DNA of 64,000 bases from JACMLD01 sp044223995 (GCA_044223995.1 JBGALE010000002.1:434001-498000); one strand, 5' to 3'. Shown: positions 1 to 8,757, counted from the first letter of the stretch. The notes: generated by a model not told the origin, from the letters alone. Numbers and translations: made by a program.

Positions 1-208
1 TTTTTTCGAAAGGGGATTTGGTAATGCCCCATACATCTTTGGGCACATGTGTCAGAAAAGAAAAGGGTTTTGGCTTTTCATACAAATGCTGCCTCAGACC
101 AACGGTGTTGGCTGTATTGATTGGGTTAGCACTTGTATCCTGTGCACTTGCTTCGATGCTGCAGCCTAGTACCAGCAACATCAGCAAGGCCTTGAATTGG
201 TGAATCAT
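1..208 (-). CDS. N-terminus of a secreted protein, cut by the window edge
   Basis: Reading leftward from the ATG at 206-208 gives an open frame that runs off the window. The first residues (MIHQFKALLMLLVLGCSIEA, then SAQ) form a standard signal peptide with a likely cut after SAQ, so the product is exported. About 46 mature residues are visible, including FSFLTHVPKDVWGITKSPF. A VPKD...F stretch just after the signal peptide is reminiscent of secreted Bacteroidota PAP2-type phosphatases, but that is a weak guess because no catalytic motif lies inside the window. It is transcribed in the same direction as the DUF853 gene, whose stop is about 150 bases upstream of this start; the gap holds nothing I recognise. 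Confidence 0.65.
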   Translation of the reverse strand, partial: MIHQFKALLMLLVLGCSIEASAQDTSANPINTANTVGLRQHLYEKPKPFSFLTHVPKDVWGITKSPFEK

Positions 209-359
209 GGTGGTTGAATGATTCAAATATATAATATAGGCTTAGCCACGCATAATTATTGAAGGCCATTAAAAAATCATTAACCAAATTAATGAAAACA
301 GCTCTTCAGAATCTATGATATTCGTCAGGGCTTGCTTCTAAATGCAATAATAGTACTAC

Positions 360-1901
360 CTAAAAAAGGCTTTTACGGCGGGTAGTTCTTCCACCAAGGC
401 CAAGTGCACCCAGTAAGCTCCGGGTAATAACGCTGGCTGCTGTTCGTCCGACCTGTTTCACTACCGGGTTATCAAAAAACCCAGGTTCTGCCTTCGCAGA
501 TTTTTTATCCTTTGTGTCCTGCTGTTCTTCTTCGGTTTTCTTTGCAGCTTCATCCAGTTTTTGCGTGAGTATTTCGTATGCGCTCTGGCTGTCAATCACC
601 TGGTTGTACTTATTGACCAATTTTGATTTTGCTACGATAGCATCTATTTCCGCATCGCTTAAAATATCCATGCGGCTGCGTGGTGCGCAAAGCATGGTAT
701 GCGCCAGTGGTGTAGGAATACCTTTTTCATTCAGCATTGTAATTAATGCTTCGCCAATACCCATTTGTGTAATGAGGTCTTCGGTTTTATAAAATGTCGT
801 TTCGGGATAATTCTCCGCCGTTTGTTTAATTACTTTACGATCGGCTGCGGTAAATGCGCGCAACGCGTGTTGTACTTTCAATCCCAATTGTGCCAATACA
901 CTGGCGGGGATATCCATCGGGTTTTGAGTACAAAAGAAAATACCAATTCCTTTGGAACGGATCAGTTTAACAATGGTTTCAATTTGCTGCAGCAATGCAC
1001 TGCTGGCTTCCTGGAAAATTAAGTGAGCCTCGTCGATAAACATCACCAGTTTCGGTTTGTCCAAATCTCCCTCTTCGGGACAGGATGCATATAATTCTGC
1101 CAGCATTTGCAGCATGAAGGTTGAAAACAGTTTTGGCCTGTCCTGCAAATCAGTGACACGCAATATTGAAACAATACCCCTTCCATCATCACCAATGCGC
1201 ATCAGGTCATCCACTTCAAAACTTTTTTCTCCGAAAAAAACATCAGCTCCCTGTTGCTGTAACTCCACCACTTTTCTCAGGATAGTTCCGGTACTCGTGG
1301 TGACAATTTTACCATAGGTTTTTTCAATTTCTGCCTTGCCTTCATCGCTTACGTACTGCAACACTTTTGTGAAGTCCTTTAAATCGAGCAGCGGCATTTT
1401 ATTATCATCGCAGTATTTAAATATCATCGCCACCAAACCTTCCTGTGTATCATTGAGCTCAAGGATTTTACTCAGTAATACTGGGCCGAATTCACTGACG
1501 GTAGCCCGAAGCCTGGCTCCTTTTTGATTGCTGAGTGACAGCAATTCCACCGGGTAGGCTGCCGGCTTGTATTGCATATTCAGTTTCTGGTAGCGCTCCG
1601 TTATTTTATCATTCGCCGTGCCTGGGGCGGCAATACCGCTCAAATCACCCTTGATATCCATCAATAACACTGGCACACTGGCATCACTGAGGCACTCACT
1701 GATTACCTGTAGGGTTTTCGTTTTACCGGTACCGGTAGCTCCGGCTATCAATCCATGACGGTTCATGGTTTTGAGTGGCAGTACAATGTCTGCGCCCGGA
1801 ACCACTTGCCCGTCCAGCATCGCAACTCCGATCTTGGCGGCCTCGCCTTTAAATGTATATCCTGCTTTAATTGCCTCTGTAAATTTTGCCTGGTCTGCCA
1901 T
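360..1901 (-). CDS. HerA-like ATPase, DUF853/YjgR family
   Basis: A 513-residue P-loop ATPase of the DUF853 (YjgR) family, related to the HerA/FtsK translocases. The Walker A motif GATGTGKT is at residues 54-61, DIKGDLSG follows at about 82-89, and the Walker B stretch LVMFIDEAH lies near residue 290, followed by a CTQNP motif typical of HerA-type motors. The C-terminus is lysine-rich and then ends in GLGGRTTRRK. I chose the ATG at 1901 (MADQAKF) because the frame further upstream encodes 39 residues unlike the family. No Shine-Dalgarno sequence precedes it. The cellular role of the family is not established; ATP-driven action on DNA is inferred from the fold. It is divergent from the GH3 gene. 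Confidence 0.9.
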   Translation of the reverse strand: MADQAKFTEAIKAGYTFKGEAAKIGVAMLDGQVVPGADIVLPLKTMNRHGLIAGATGTGKTKTLQVISECLSDASVPVLLMDIKGDLSGIAAPGTANDKITERYQKLNMQYKPAAYPVELLSLSNQKGARLRATVSEFGPVLLSKILELNDTQEGLVAMIFKYCDDNKMPLLDLKDFTKVLQYVSDEGKAEIEKTYGKIVTTSTGTILRKVVELQQQGADVFFGEKSFEVDDLMRIGDDGRGIVSILRVTDLQDRPKLFSTFMLQMLAELYASCPEEGDLDKPKLVMFIDEAHLIFQEASSALLQQIETIVKLIRSKGIGIFFCTQNPMDIPASVLAQLGLKVQHALRAFTAADRKVIKQTAENYPETTFYKTEDLITQMGIGEALITMLNEKGIPTPLAHTMLCAPRSRMDILSDAEIDAIVAKSKLVNKYNQVIDSQSAYEILTQKLDEAAKKTEEEQQDTKDKKSAKAEPGFFDNPVVKQVGRTAASVITRSLLGALGLGGRTTRRKSLF

Positions 1902-2139
1902 ATAAATTTTATTAGGTTTGAAAGTTACAAGTTTGAATGATTTGAAAAAGAAAATTTTATTAACTGCAAGACGCGTCACACAGGAAGGAAGTTGTGCCAT
2001 TTCATATTTATTCGGCAAACCGGTATCAGCATTATTTTACCGTCTTTCTTCACCGTATACACAAAAGTTAGCAAGTTCCCGGCATTTTTATAGTTGCAAT
2101 CCTTAATTTTGGCCTTCATCAAACCCATTCGCCAGCTAC

Positions 2140-3666
2140 ATGGCCCTGATTGATATCCATCTTCCCAAGTCAGTGGCAAAAGCATTGCGATTGCCTGCCA
2201 ACTCACCCAAGCGCCAGCAGATAAAGGTGTTGAAGAAGCTATTGAAGAAAGCGAGGTTCACTGAGTTTGGACAGAAATACCGTTTTGATGATATTCTTTT
2301 CAGCAAACACCCAGGTAAAAAATTCCAGGAGCTGGTTCCGGCTACTAATTACAACAAGATTTACAATGAATGGTGGCACCGTACCCTCGAAGGTGTGCCC
2401 GATGTTTGCTGGCCCGGGAAAATAAAATACTATGCCCTTAGTTCGGGCACATCTGAAGCAGCCAGTAAATACATACCCATTACAAATGATCTCCTCCGTG
2501 GCAACCGCATTGTGATGATCAAACAATTGCTGTCATTACGCACTTACGAAAACATACCTGTAAAATCAATTGGCAAAGGCGGGTTAATGTTGGGTGGCAG
2601 TACCGATTTACAAAAAGGACATGGCTATTATGCTGGCGACCTGAGTGGCATCACCGCCAAAAAAGTTCCCTTCTGGTTTACGCCATTTTATAAACCGGGT
2701 AAAAAAATTGCCAAGGAAAAAGACTGGAATAAAAAACTGGAAGAAATTGTGGAACAGGCACCCAACTGGGATATCGGTTATGTTACGGGTGTACCGGCCT
2801 GGATACAGCTTTGTATGGAAAAAATCATTGAAAGGTACCAGCTCAATACCATTCACGATATCTGGCCCAACCTTGCTTTCTTTATCTGGGGCGGCGTGGC
2901 ATTTGAACCCTATAAAAAAGGTTTTGAAAAATTACTGGCCAAACCACTTACGTATATAGAAACCTATCTCGCCTCTGAAGGCTTTATTGCATTCCAGGAC
3001 CGCCAATATGCAAAAGGAATGAAACTGGTGATCAACGATCACCTGTTTCTGGAATTTGTACCGTTTAATGACACCAATTTTGATCAGGAGGGAAATATGG
3101 TAGCCAATCCTGAAGCCCTGATGATACATGAAGTGGAGGAAGGAAAAGATTATGCGGTCTTATTAAGTACTTCTGCCGGCGCATGGCGTTACCTCATTGG
3201 CGATACCATTCGGTTTACCGACCGGGAAAAATGCGAAATCGTTATTACAGGACGAACCAAGCATTACCTCAGCCTGGTGGGTGAGCACCTGAGCGTGGAA
3301 AACATGACAAAGGCCGTACAACTGGCAAGTGAGGAAATGAATATATCCATCCCGGAATTTACCGTAGCCGGTGTACCATTCGGAAGTTTCTTTGCACACA
3401 AATGGTATGTGGCCTGCGATGATCATGCCGATGCCGCACAACTGGGAGTAAAAATTGATGAACACCTGAAAGTACTGAATGATGACTATGCCGTGGAAAG
3501 AAGAAGTGCGCTGAAAGATGTTTCTGTAACAGTATTGAAAGAAGATAAATTTATGGAGTTCATGCGCCGCAAGGGCAAAGTGGGTGGGCAGCATAAATTT
3601 CCCCGGGTGCTGAAAGGACAGATACTGGAAGACTGGCAGCAGTTTGTTGGTAATGGAAGCCTGTAA
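2140..3666 (+). CDS. GH3-family acyl-adenylating enzyme
   Basis: A full-length 508-residue member of the GH3 family, which belongs to the ANL adenylating enzyme superfamily. In plants these enzymes conjugate amino acids to auxin or jasmonate through an acyl-adenylate. The three nucleotide-binding motifs are visible: SSGTS at 101-105, YIETYLASEG near 272, and YLIGDTIRF near 351. The C-terminal part contains TGRTKHYLSLVGEHLS, the swivelling C-domain hinge expected of the fold. Bacterial GH3 proteins are common in Bacteroidota but their substrate is unknown. The gene stands alone between the divergent DUF853 gene and a terminator, so context gives no clue to the substrate. Confidence 0.9.
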   Translation: MALIDIHLPKSVAKALRLPANSPKRQQIKVLKKLLKKARFTEFGQKYRFDDILFSKHPGKKFQELVPATNYNKIYNEWWHRTLEGVPDVCWPGKIKYYALSSGTSEAASKYIPITNDLLRGNRIVMIKQLLSLRTYENIPVKSIGKGGLMLGGSTDLQKGHGYYAGDLSGITAKKVPFWFTPFYKPGKKIAKEKDWNKKLEEIVEQAPNWDIGYVTGVPAWIQLCMEKIIERYQLNTIHDIWPNLAFFIWGGVAFEPYKKGFEKLLAKPLTYIETYLASEGFIAFQDRQYAKGMKLVINDHLFLEFVPFNDTNFDQEGNMVANPEALMIHEVEEGKDYAVLLSTSAGAWRYLIGDTIRFTDREKCEIVITGRTKHYLSLVGEHLSVENMTKAVQLASEEMNISIPEFTVAGVPFGSFFAHKWYVACDDHADAAQLGVKIDEHLKVLNDDYAVERRSALKDVSVTVLKEDKFMEFMRRKGKVGGQHKFPRVLKGQILEDWQQFVGNGSL

Positions 3667-3690
3667 AATATTTGTATGAAATTGAATTTT

Positions 3691-3725
3691 AACTCCCTCT
3701 AAAATAAAACCGGGGGAGTTTTTAT
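3691..3725 (+). terminator. Intrinsic terminator after the GH3 gene
   Basis: AACTCCC and GGGAGTT form a stem around an A-rich loop and are followed by a T-rich tract. It lies 24 bases after the GH3 stop and ends before the LysE gene, separating the two transcripts. Confidence 0.75.
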
Positions 3726-3757
3726 TTTACCTTTAGTATCATTACTCAGCTTGTTGT

Positions 3758-4396
3758 ATGACGGAAGCATTGTTGAAAGGACTGGCATTGGGATTTATAC
3801 TGGCTATTTCAGTTGGACCGGTTGTATTTACCATTATCAAGCAAAGCCTCAATAATGGTAGGGAAGGCGGTTTAAGCTTTGTAGCAGGTGTATGGACGAG
3901 TGATATCATCCTGGTGGTATTGAGTAATGTATTCTCAGAACTCGTGAGCCAGTTGCTTGAACACAAAGCCATCATCGGCTATGTGGGCAGTATCTTTCTT
4001 ATCAGCATGGGCGTTTATTTCGTTTTCTTCAAAAAGGTAAAACTTACCACCGACGCAGAAGGTTTTGTTCAGAAGTTCAGGAAACGGGACTTTGCCAAAT
4101 TATTTGTTTCGGGTTTCCTCGTTAACACACTCAACCCAAGTGTATTTCTTTTCTGGCTTGGATATGCTACTTATTTTTCCATTTCGCATACCATGCAGCA
4201 GCGCATTGTTATTTTTGGAGTATGCCTTGCCGTGAATATGCTGGCAGACATTGGTAAAGTATTGCTGGCGGGTAAACTACGCAAACGGCTTACGCCCCAT
4301 AATATGTCGATAATTAATAAAATCTCCGGCACCATTCTCATTGGTTTTGGCATTGCACTTTTATACGGTGCCTACTATCTTTCCGACAAGATTTGA
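3758..4396 (+). CDS. LysE/RhtB-family amino acid exporter
   Basis: A 212-residue integral membrane protein of the LysE family, which exports amino acids or related metabolites using the proton gradient. The N-terminus carries the family hallmark GFILAISVGPVVFTIIKQSLNNG with the conserved GP, and a second signature NTLNPSVFLFWLGY falls at about residues 124-137. About six hydrophobic segments fit the usual length and topology. It has its own start after the GH3 terminator, so it is probably transcribed separately. The exported substrate cannot be told from the sequence. Confidence 0.88.
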   Translation: MTEALLKGLALGFILAISVGPVVFTIIKQSLNNGREGGLSFVAGVWTSDIILVVLSNVFSELVSQLLEHKAIIGYVGSIFLISMGVYFVFFKKVKLTTDAEGFVQKFRKRDFAKLFVSGFLVNTLNPSVFLFWLGYATYFSISHTMQQRIVIFGVCLAVNMLADIGKVLLAGKLRKRLTPHNMSIINKISGTILIGFGIALLYGAYYLSDKI

Positions 4397-4470
4397 TATA
4401 ACAAAGGTTAATACGCTTTAACAAAAAATCTGCGGTGCATCCTTTTCTGATGAACTATCTTAGGGGTTGA

Positions 4471-5052
4471 ATGAAATACCTCTTCGTCATTTTATTTTTT
4501 CTCCTCCCCCCGCTGACTGTTTTTTCACAAGCCAGCGACTTTATCACGGTGAAAAAAAGAAATAACCGGACACTCAAAACTTATTTTCCCGGTGTGCCTA
4601 TAACTTTCGAAACTTTCGACAAGCGATTTGTAGAGGGTTATATTACTTCGATTCATAATGACAGTGTATTTGTAAGAGTATATGATGTCAGAACCGTGGG
4701 CACTATCTGGGGCGTAACCCAACTGGATACAGCCGGGAGTTTTATAGCCGGTGTACATTATAAGGAAATCAATAAGGTGTATTTCGATACAAAAAGAAAA
4801 GCATTTTCCTTTATTTCGGATGGTACCATCTTTATGATTGGTGGTGGCGGATATGCATTGCTCAATGTAATTAATGGTGCCTATCTCCATGAATCCGTTA
4901 CCAGCAGCAAGAACCTCGGAAAGCTGGGTATTGCTGCCGGCGTGGCAGCTACAGGATTTGTTATGCATAAACTAAAAGCGCGTGACCGGAAAAATTACCG
5001 GATAGAATATGTTCATATGAATGATGTAAAGAAACAATTGCGCGGGTTTTAG
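4471..5052 (+). CDS. Small secreted protein with two C-terminal hydrophobic segments
   Basis: A 193-residue protein of unknown function. It starts with a clear signal peptide (MKYLFVILFFLLPPLTVFSQ), followed by a beta-rich region containing GYITSIHNDSVFVRVYDV, which has the look of a small barrel-type domain, then two hydrophobic segments (FISDGTIFMIGGGGYALL and LGKLGIAAGVAATGFVMHKL), and a basic tail. The same layout is found in the 175-residue protein at 12287-12814, so I infer the two are distant paralogues. It lies 42 bases before mtgA on the same strand, suggesting possible co-transcription with a cell-wall enzyme. No catalytic motif is visible. Confidence 0.75.
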   Translation: MKYLFVILFFLLPPLTVFSQASDFITVKKRNNRTLKTYFPGVPITFETFDKRFVEGYITSIHNDSVFVRVYDVRTVGTIWGVTQLDTAGSFIAGVHYKEINKVYFDTKRKAFSFISDGTIFMIGGGGYALLNVINGAYLHESVTSSKNLGKLGIAAGVAATGFVMHKLKARDRKNYRIEYVHMNDVKKQLRGF

Positions 5053-5094
5053 TTTGGCTGTATCTTCATCGCCGGAAAAACAAAGTTTCTGTTC

Positions 5095-5796
5095 ATGGCA
5101 GCAAGCGGAAAAGGTTTTATGCGCAGGTTATGGAGAATCTGCAAGCGCGTTTTTATTATCCTGTTTATTGCACAATTCATTTACATTATATTATTACGGT
5201 GGATGGACCCTCCTGTTACACTGACGCAACTGGGCAGTTGGGTAAGTGGTCATGGCCTGAAGAGAGATTATGTGGATGCCTCAGACATGTCGGTCAATGC
5301 AAAACTGGCGGTGATTGCTTCGGAAGATCAGTTATTTGCCGATCACAATGGCTTTGATTATAAGTCCATCGAAAAAGCCATGAAGCACAATAGCAAGAGC
5401 CGTTCACTGCGCGGGGCTTCTACGATCAGCCAACAGGTGGCCAAGAATGTTTTTTTATGGCAGGGGCGCAGTTGGCTGCGAAAGGGGTTGGAAGTGTATT
5501 TCACGTTTATGATCGAACTGTGCTGGAGCAAGAAGCGGATACTTGAAATGTACCTCAACGTTGCTGAAATGGGTGATGGTGTATTTGGAATAGAAGCAGC
5601 TTCACAACACAATTTTAAAAAACCAGCCAAAAGACTCACCCAGCAGGAAGCCGCCATGATAGCATCCTGTTTACCCAATCCCAAAAAATATACACTGAAA
5701 CCGTTATCGAGACCAGTTGCCAACCGCTATCCCTGGGTGATGCACCAGATGAATAACCTCGCTAATGATGAGGACATTCAAAAAATAGTGGAATAA
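5095..5796 (+). CDS. mtgA: Monofunctional peptidoglycan glycosyltransferase
   Basis: A 233-residue GT51 enzyme that polymerises lipid II into glycan strands on the outer face of the inner membrane. A single N-terminal membrane anchor (residues about 18-35) is followed by the catalytic domain. The catalytic glutamate is in SEDQLF (E77), followed by the conserved GASTISQQVAKN (107-118) and the RILEMYLNVAEMG motif. No transpeptidase domain follows, so this is the monofunctional MtgA type rather than a class A PBP. It follows the small secreted protein by 42 bases and is convergent with the nicotinamide-salvage kinase, only 3 bases away. Confidence 0.93.
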   Translation: MAASGKGFMRRLWRICKRVFIILFIAQFIYIILLRWMDPPVTLTQLGSWVSGHGLKRDYVDASDMSVNAKLAVIASEDQLFADHNGFDYKSIEKAMKHNSKSRSLRGASTISQQVAKNVFLWQGRSWLRKGLEVYFTFMIELCWSKKRILEMYLNVAEMGDGVFGIEAASQHNFKKPAKRLTQQEAAMIASCLPNPKKYTLKPLSRPVANRYPWVMHQMNNLANDEDIQKIVE

Positions 5797-5799
5797 ATT

Positions 5800-6351
5800 T
5801 TACCGCTTTAATAATTGTTCTACCGCAGTAATCGCTTTCAATCTTCTTTCTTCGTAGTCACCACTGATATCAATCCAGGGTGTTGATTGATTGATCATAA
5901 TATCCTTGTAAATATGGTACAATCGCTGGCGTGATTCAAGATCAGGGTATTCCCTCAACTCATCCTGTACCCAGGGAAGGTCTACATTGCAGAGCAGGTA
6001 TAGATCATATTTCTTTTTTACCACCTGGTCCAGTATCCATGCATGGCATTTACCGAAAACAAATTCACACCATACTTTCATTACATACATATCTGTATCG
6101 ATGAACAGCAAAGAGGGATTGTTGTCATTTTTGTTGTGCAGTCTGCCAACAGAGGTCACATATTCATCTTCCATAGCCAGTTGTCCCTTGGCAATGGTTA
6201 GTAAATCGGCGTACTGGTAGTCTTTTCCGTTGGTGAGCAGGTATTCCCTGGCAAATTCAGGGCACCAGAGCGTATCAAAATGCTGTGCGAGTTCTTCGCA
6301 AAGCGAGCTTTTACCGGTAGATTCAGGACCTATGACAACAATTTTCTTCAT
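5800..6351 (-). CDS. NadR-type ribosylnicotinamide kinase domain protein
   Basis: A 183-residue P-loop kinase matching the C-terminal ribosylnicotinamide kinase half of NadR; it would phosphorylate nicotinamide riboside to NMN for NAD salvage. The Walker A motif GPESTGKS is at residues 8-15, CPEFAREYL follows, and LLFIDTDMYVMKVW supplies the acidic motif. The adenylyltransferase and DNA-binding parts of full NadR are absent. I start it at the ATG at 6351 because that ATG overlaps the pnuC stop codon (ATGA, bases 6348-6351), showing translational coupling with the transporter, and because the upstream frame runs backwards through pnuC. The partner gene strongly supports the assignment. Confidence 0.88.
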   Translation of the reverse strand: MKKIVVIGPESTGKSSLCEELAQHFDTLWCPEFAREYLLTNGKDYQYADLLTIAKGQLAMEDEYVTSVGRLHNKNDNNPSLLFIDTDMYVMKVWCEFVFGKCHAWILDQVVKKKYDLYLLCNVDLPWVQDELREYPDLESRQRLYHIYKDIMINQSTPWIDISGDYEERRLKAITAVEQLLKR

Positions 6352-6977
6352 GCAGGTTGTTTTGCCCTTTTCATCCATTCGTATAAACCAAATACTGCCA
6401 TTACCAGCAGGATACAATAATACACACTGGTGAATACATAATGCTTTACAAAATATAAAGGAATGGAAGCTATATTGGTAGCTATCCACCAATACCAGCT
6501 CTCTACTTTCTTTCTCGCCATCAGCCACATACCGGTATAGGCAGTAGCGCTTGCAAATGCATCAGCCCAGGGAATGGCGCCGGGTGCGAATAACCCTTTC
6601 TTTAAAAATGTCAGTGCAAAATAAATCGCCACATAAAATGCACTGAAGAAACCTATTTCCTGCAACCATTCTTTTTGATTCGAATAAGTGATACTGACAA
6701 GTAAATGTTGCTGCTGATCCTTTTTTGTCCATAGTATCCAGCCATAAATACTCATGACGGTATAGTAAAAATTCACACTTGCTTCACCAATCAAGCTTCC
6801 CTTTAAACTAAGATAGATATATATAATGGTGTTGACCAGGCCGACAGGATATACCAGGATATTTTCAATCCTGCTGAACCATACACTGCCAATGCCTGCA
6901 ATGACTGCAATGTATTCCAACGCGCTGGTGGAACGCATGCCATCGGCAAATTGTTTTAGAATTTCTTCTATACTCAC
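6348..6977 (-). CDS. pnuC: Nicotinamide riboside transporter, PnuC family
   Basis: A 209-residue membrane protein of the PnuC family, with about seven hydrophobic segments. Family features include the conserved aromatic motif SIYGWILWTKK near the middle and WWIATNIASIPLYFVKHYVFTSVYY in the last third. PnuC carries nicotinamide riboside by facilitated diffusion, with the downstream kinase trapping it as NMN; the 4-base overlap with that kinase gene fits this metabolic coupling. PnuC homologues can also carry thiamine, usually under a TPP riboswitch, but I find no THI-box-like sequence in the 140 bases upstream, so riboside transport is favoured. Confidence 0.9.
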   Translation of the reverse strand: MSIEEILKQFADGMRSTSALEYIAVIAGIGSVWFSRIENILVYPVGLVNTIIYIYLSLKGSLIGEASVNFYYTVMSIYGWILWTKKDQQQHLLVSITYSNQKEWLQEIGFFSAFYVAIYFALTFLKKGLFAPGAIPWADAFASATAYTGMWLMARKKVESWYWWIATNIASIPLYFVKHYVFTSVYYCILLVMAVFGLYEWMKRAKQPA

Positions 6978-7119
6978 TTAGAACTAATTAATAATTGCCA
7001 AAGATAAATGACCGTTTGCAGAGAAAAATACGCATAATTATCATTTATTAATATCCGGGTAACACAAATATCAGTAGCTTTTAAGTATTAATTTTTCTCA
7101 CCACAAAATTGAAATTGTT

Positions 7120-7476
7120 ATGACGACAAAAGAGGTAGCCAATCGTTTGGTAGAATTGTGCAGGCAGGGACAATATGATGCCGCACAGGAAGAACTTTAC
7201 AGTGGAAATGCTGAAAGCATCGAACCAGCACATTCACAAGGTTTGCAAACTGTTCACGGGCTGAAGGCCATTAAGGAAAAAGGGCACCAGTTTCAAAGTA
7301 TGATTGAAGCCGTACACGGTGGCAATATCAGCGATCCGGTGATTGCAGGTGACAAATTTGCTGTTGCTATGTCGATGGATGTTACGTTGAAAGGACAGGG
7401 CCGCATGAACCTGGATGAGATTGCCTTGTATGATGTAAAAGATGGAAAGATCACCAAAGAGCATTTCTTCTATTAA
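7120..7476 (+). CDS. SnoaL/NTF2-like small protein
   Basis: A 118-residue cytoplasmic protein with the single-domain cone-shaped NTF2/SnoaL fold: an N-terminal helix (EVANRLVELCRQGQYDAAQEEL), a conserved middle (GLKAIKEKGHQF), then beta strands ending in DEIALYDVKDGKITKEHFFY, the usual C-terminal strand of these families. Members include isomerases, polyketide cyclases and non-enzymatic ligand binders, so no reaction can be assigned. It is a single-gene unit followed directly by a strong terminator. Confidence 0.8.
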   Translation: MTTKEVANRLVELCRQGQYDAAQEELYSGNAESIEPAHSQGLQTVHGLKAIKEKGHQFQSMIEAVHGGNISDPVIAGDKFAVAMSMDVTLKGQGRMNLDEIALYDVKDGKITKEHFFY

Positions 7477-7505
7477 GGATTGGCTGAAGCCATTTCACTG
7501 AAAAG

Positions 7506-7530
7506 TCCTGCAATGTGCAGGATTTTTTTT
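7506..7530 (+). terminator. Intrinsic terminator after the NTF2-like gene
   Basis: TCCTGCA and TGCAGGA pair around a 3-base loop and run straight into eight T residues, a textbook rho-independent terminator 29 bases after the stop. Confidence 0.88.
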
Positions 7531-7595
7531 GTCATAAAAAAGCCGGTGCAGGTTACTGGCCTGCCCGGCGTTACACTATTTCAACAAACAAAATA

Positions 7596-8192
7596 TTATT
7601 CCGCTTCTGCTACCACTTCTTTTACTTCAGGTATCATTCTCTTCATCATTCCTTCAATACCTGCTTTCAGTGTAATCATAGAAGAAGGGCATCCGCTGCA
7701 GCTTCCCTGCAACATGAGGTTTACCACTCCATCATCATAACTTTTAAACTGTATAGCGCCCCCATCCATTTCAACGGCGGGTTTCACATAATTTTCCAGT
7801 AATTCTTTAATACGTTTCACTACATCATCATCATCTGCCGCTACTGTATTGGAACTTTCCTGTTTCATAACAGCCACTTCCTCATCATTGATAACAGCTT
7901 TCCCTTCTTCCAGGTATTCTTTCAGGAACTGGCGGATGGAAGGAATCACATCGCTCCATTCGGTTTCAGTAGTCTTGGTAAGTGTCACAAAATTGCTGGC
8001 GATGAATACCGCTTTGATAAATGGGAAACCGAACAATTCGGTTGCCAGTGGTGATGGCCTTGCGCTGTCTACTTCCTGGAAATCGATGCTTTTACCCGGG
8101 TACAAAAGTTTGTTGGCCACAAACTTCATGGTTTCGGGGTTTGGCGTCATTTCCGTGTAAATACTGATGACCGGGTTACCTGTTTTAATCAT
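7596..8192 (-). CDS. NifU/Nfu-type iron-sulfur cluster scaffold
   Basis: A 198-residue Nfu protein. The N-terminal Nfu domain (about residues 10-95, with YTEMTPNPETMKFV) is followed by the C-terminal NifU-like domain whose CSGCPSS motif (Cys165 and Cys168) holds a bridging 4Fe-4S cluster. It probably transfers assembled clusters to apo-proteins in the cytoplasm. The length and two-domain order match mitochondrial and bacterial Nfu proteins. A TATTTTTG -7-like element is present on the coding strand at 8211-8218, 19-26 bases upstream of the ATG, consistent with its own promoter. Confidence 0.92.
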   Translation of the reverse strand: MIKTGNPVISIYTEMTPNPETMKFVANKLLYPGKSIDFQEVDSARPSPLATELFGFPFIKAVFIASNFVTLTKTTETEWSDVIPSIRQFLKEYLEEGKAVINDEEVAVMKQESSNTVAADDDDVVKRIKELLENYVKPAVEMDGGAIQFKSYDDGVVNLMLQGSCSGCPSSMITLKAGIEGMMKRMIPEVKEVVAEAE

Positions 8193-8255
8193 AACTCGCT
8201 ATTTGATGTACAAAAATAACAACTTAAGGAGCAGTATGTTTTTGAAATTGGGAAA

Positions 8256-8648
8256 TCAATGGTTGCAATCGTCGGTATGCGCATGATTATGGACCCTGCA
8301 AAAGCGGAAATTCAGGTAATGTGCAGAAACAATAGCCATTACGGCCGGAACAAGGAACCAGATATGGTATTCATGGTATACCTGTTTCAGCACCAGTAAA
8401 ACAATTCCTGCTGAAAACACGGCCAGTGGCAATATGCGGTGATGGTGTTTCCGGAATCCGTGGCTCAGGGCATACACCCCAATGACAAAGGCAAGGCCAA
8501 TCATGAAATATTCAAAAAAGCTATTTTGGATAATATCCACGCCCAGTATAGGTAAACTGCTCAGCACCAACGGAAGAACAGCGCAATGTATGGCGCAGGC
8601 TACCGAAGTGGTAACCCCCATCGCATCCCAGTTTATTTTAACGCTCAT
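8256..8648 (-). CDS. MerC-domain membrane protein
   Basis: A 130-residue, four-helix MerC-family membrane protein. The family CAIHC motif is present as Cys18 and Cys22 in the first helix, and the C-terminus is rich in His, Asp and Cys (HNHAHTDDCNH), suggesting metal binding. The ATG at 8648 is preferred over an upstream in-frame start at 8774 because the longer form would read through the promoter and operator at 8656-8685. It is divergent from the Sco and Fur-family genes. MerC proteins are named for mercury uptake, but in Bacteroidota this association with Fur/Zur points to zinc or another metal (inference). Confidence 0.85.
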   Translation of the reverse strand: MSVKINWDAMGVTTSVACAIHCAVLPLVLSSLPILGVDIIQNSFFEYFMIGLAFVIGVYALSHGFRKHHHRILPLAVFSAGIVLLVLKQVYHEYHIWFLVPAVMAIVSAHYLNFRFCRVHNHAHTDDCNH

Positions 8649-8655
8649 TCGGGCG

Positions 8656-8685
8656 CAAATATACAAATTTGCAACTTTGTTGCAA
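8656..8685 (-). promoter_or_regulatory. merC promoter with an embedded palindromic operator
   Basis: On the merC strand a TTG (8685-8683) is followed after 19 bases by TATATTTG (8663-8656), a perfect Bacteroidota TTG/TAnnTTTG promoter. A perfect dyad TTGCAACTTTGTTGCAA (7-bp arms, 3-base centre) occupies 8669-8685, covering the -33 element and much of the spacer, so a bound repressor would block RNA polymerase. The Fur/Zur-family gene two genes away is the likely regulator (inference). The site also lies about 73 bases upstream of the divergent Sco gene. Confidence 0.6.
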
Positions 8686-8757
8686 GAAATTTGTTTGACA
8701 TATATTGTACCATAAGTGCCCCTGCCTTGATTTACCTTTGCGCAGAATAATGCCTGT

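Noticed and set aside
1976..2206. 76-codon open frame on the minus strand overlapping the GH3 start
   Set aside because: It covers the divergent promoter region and the beginning of the clearly real GH3 gene and has no family features.
6978..7119. Possible TPP riboswitch upstream of pnuC
   Set aside because: No CTGAGA or ACCTGATC-like THI-box segments are present, and the coupled ribosylnicotinamide kinase points to nicotinamide riboside instead of thiamine.
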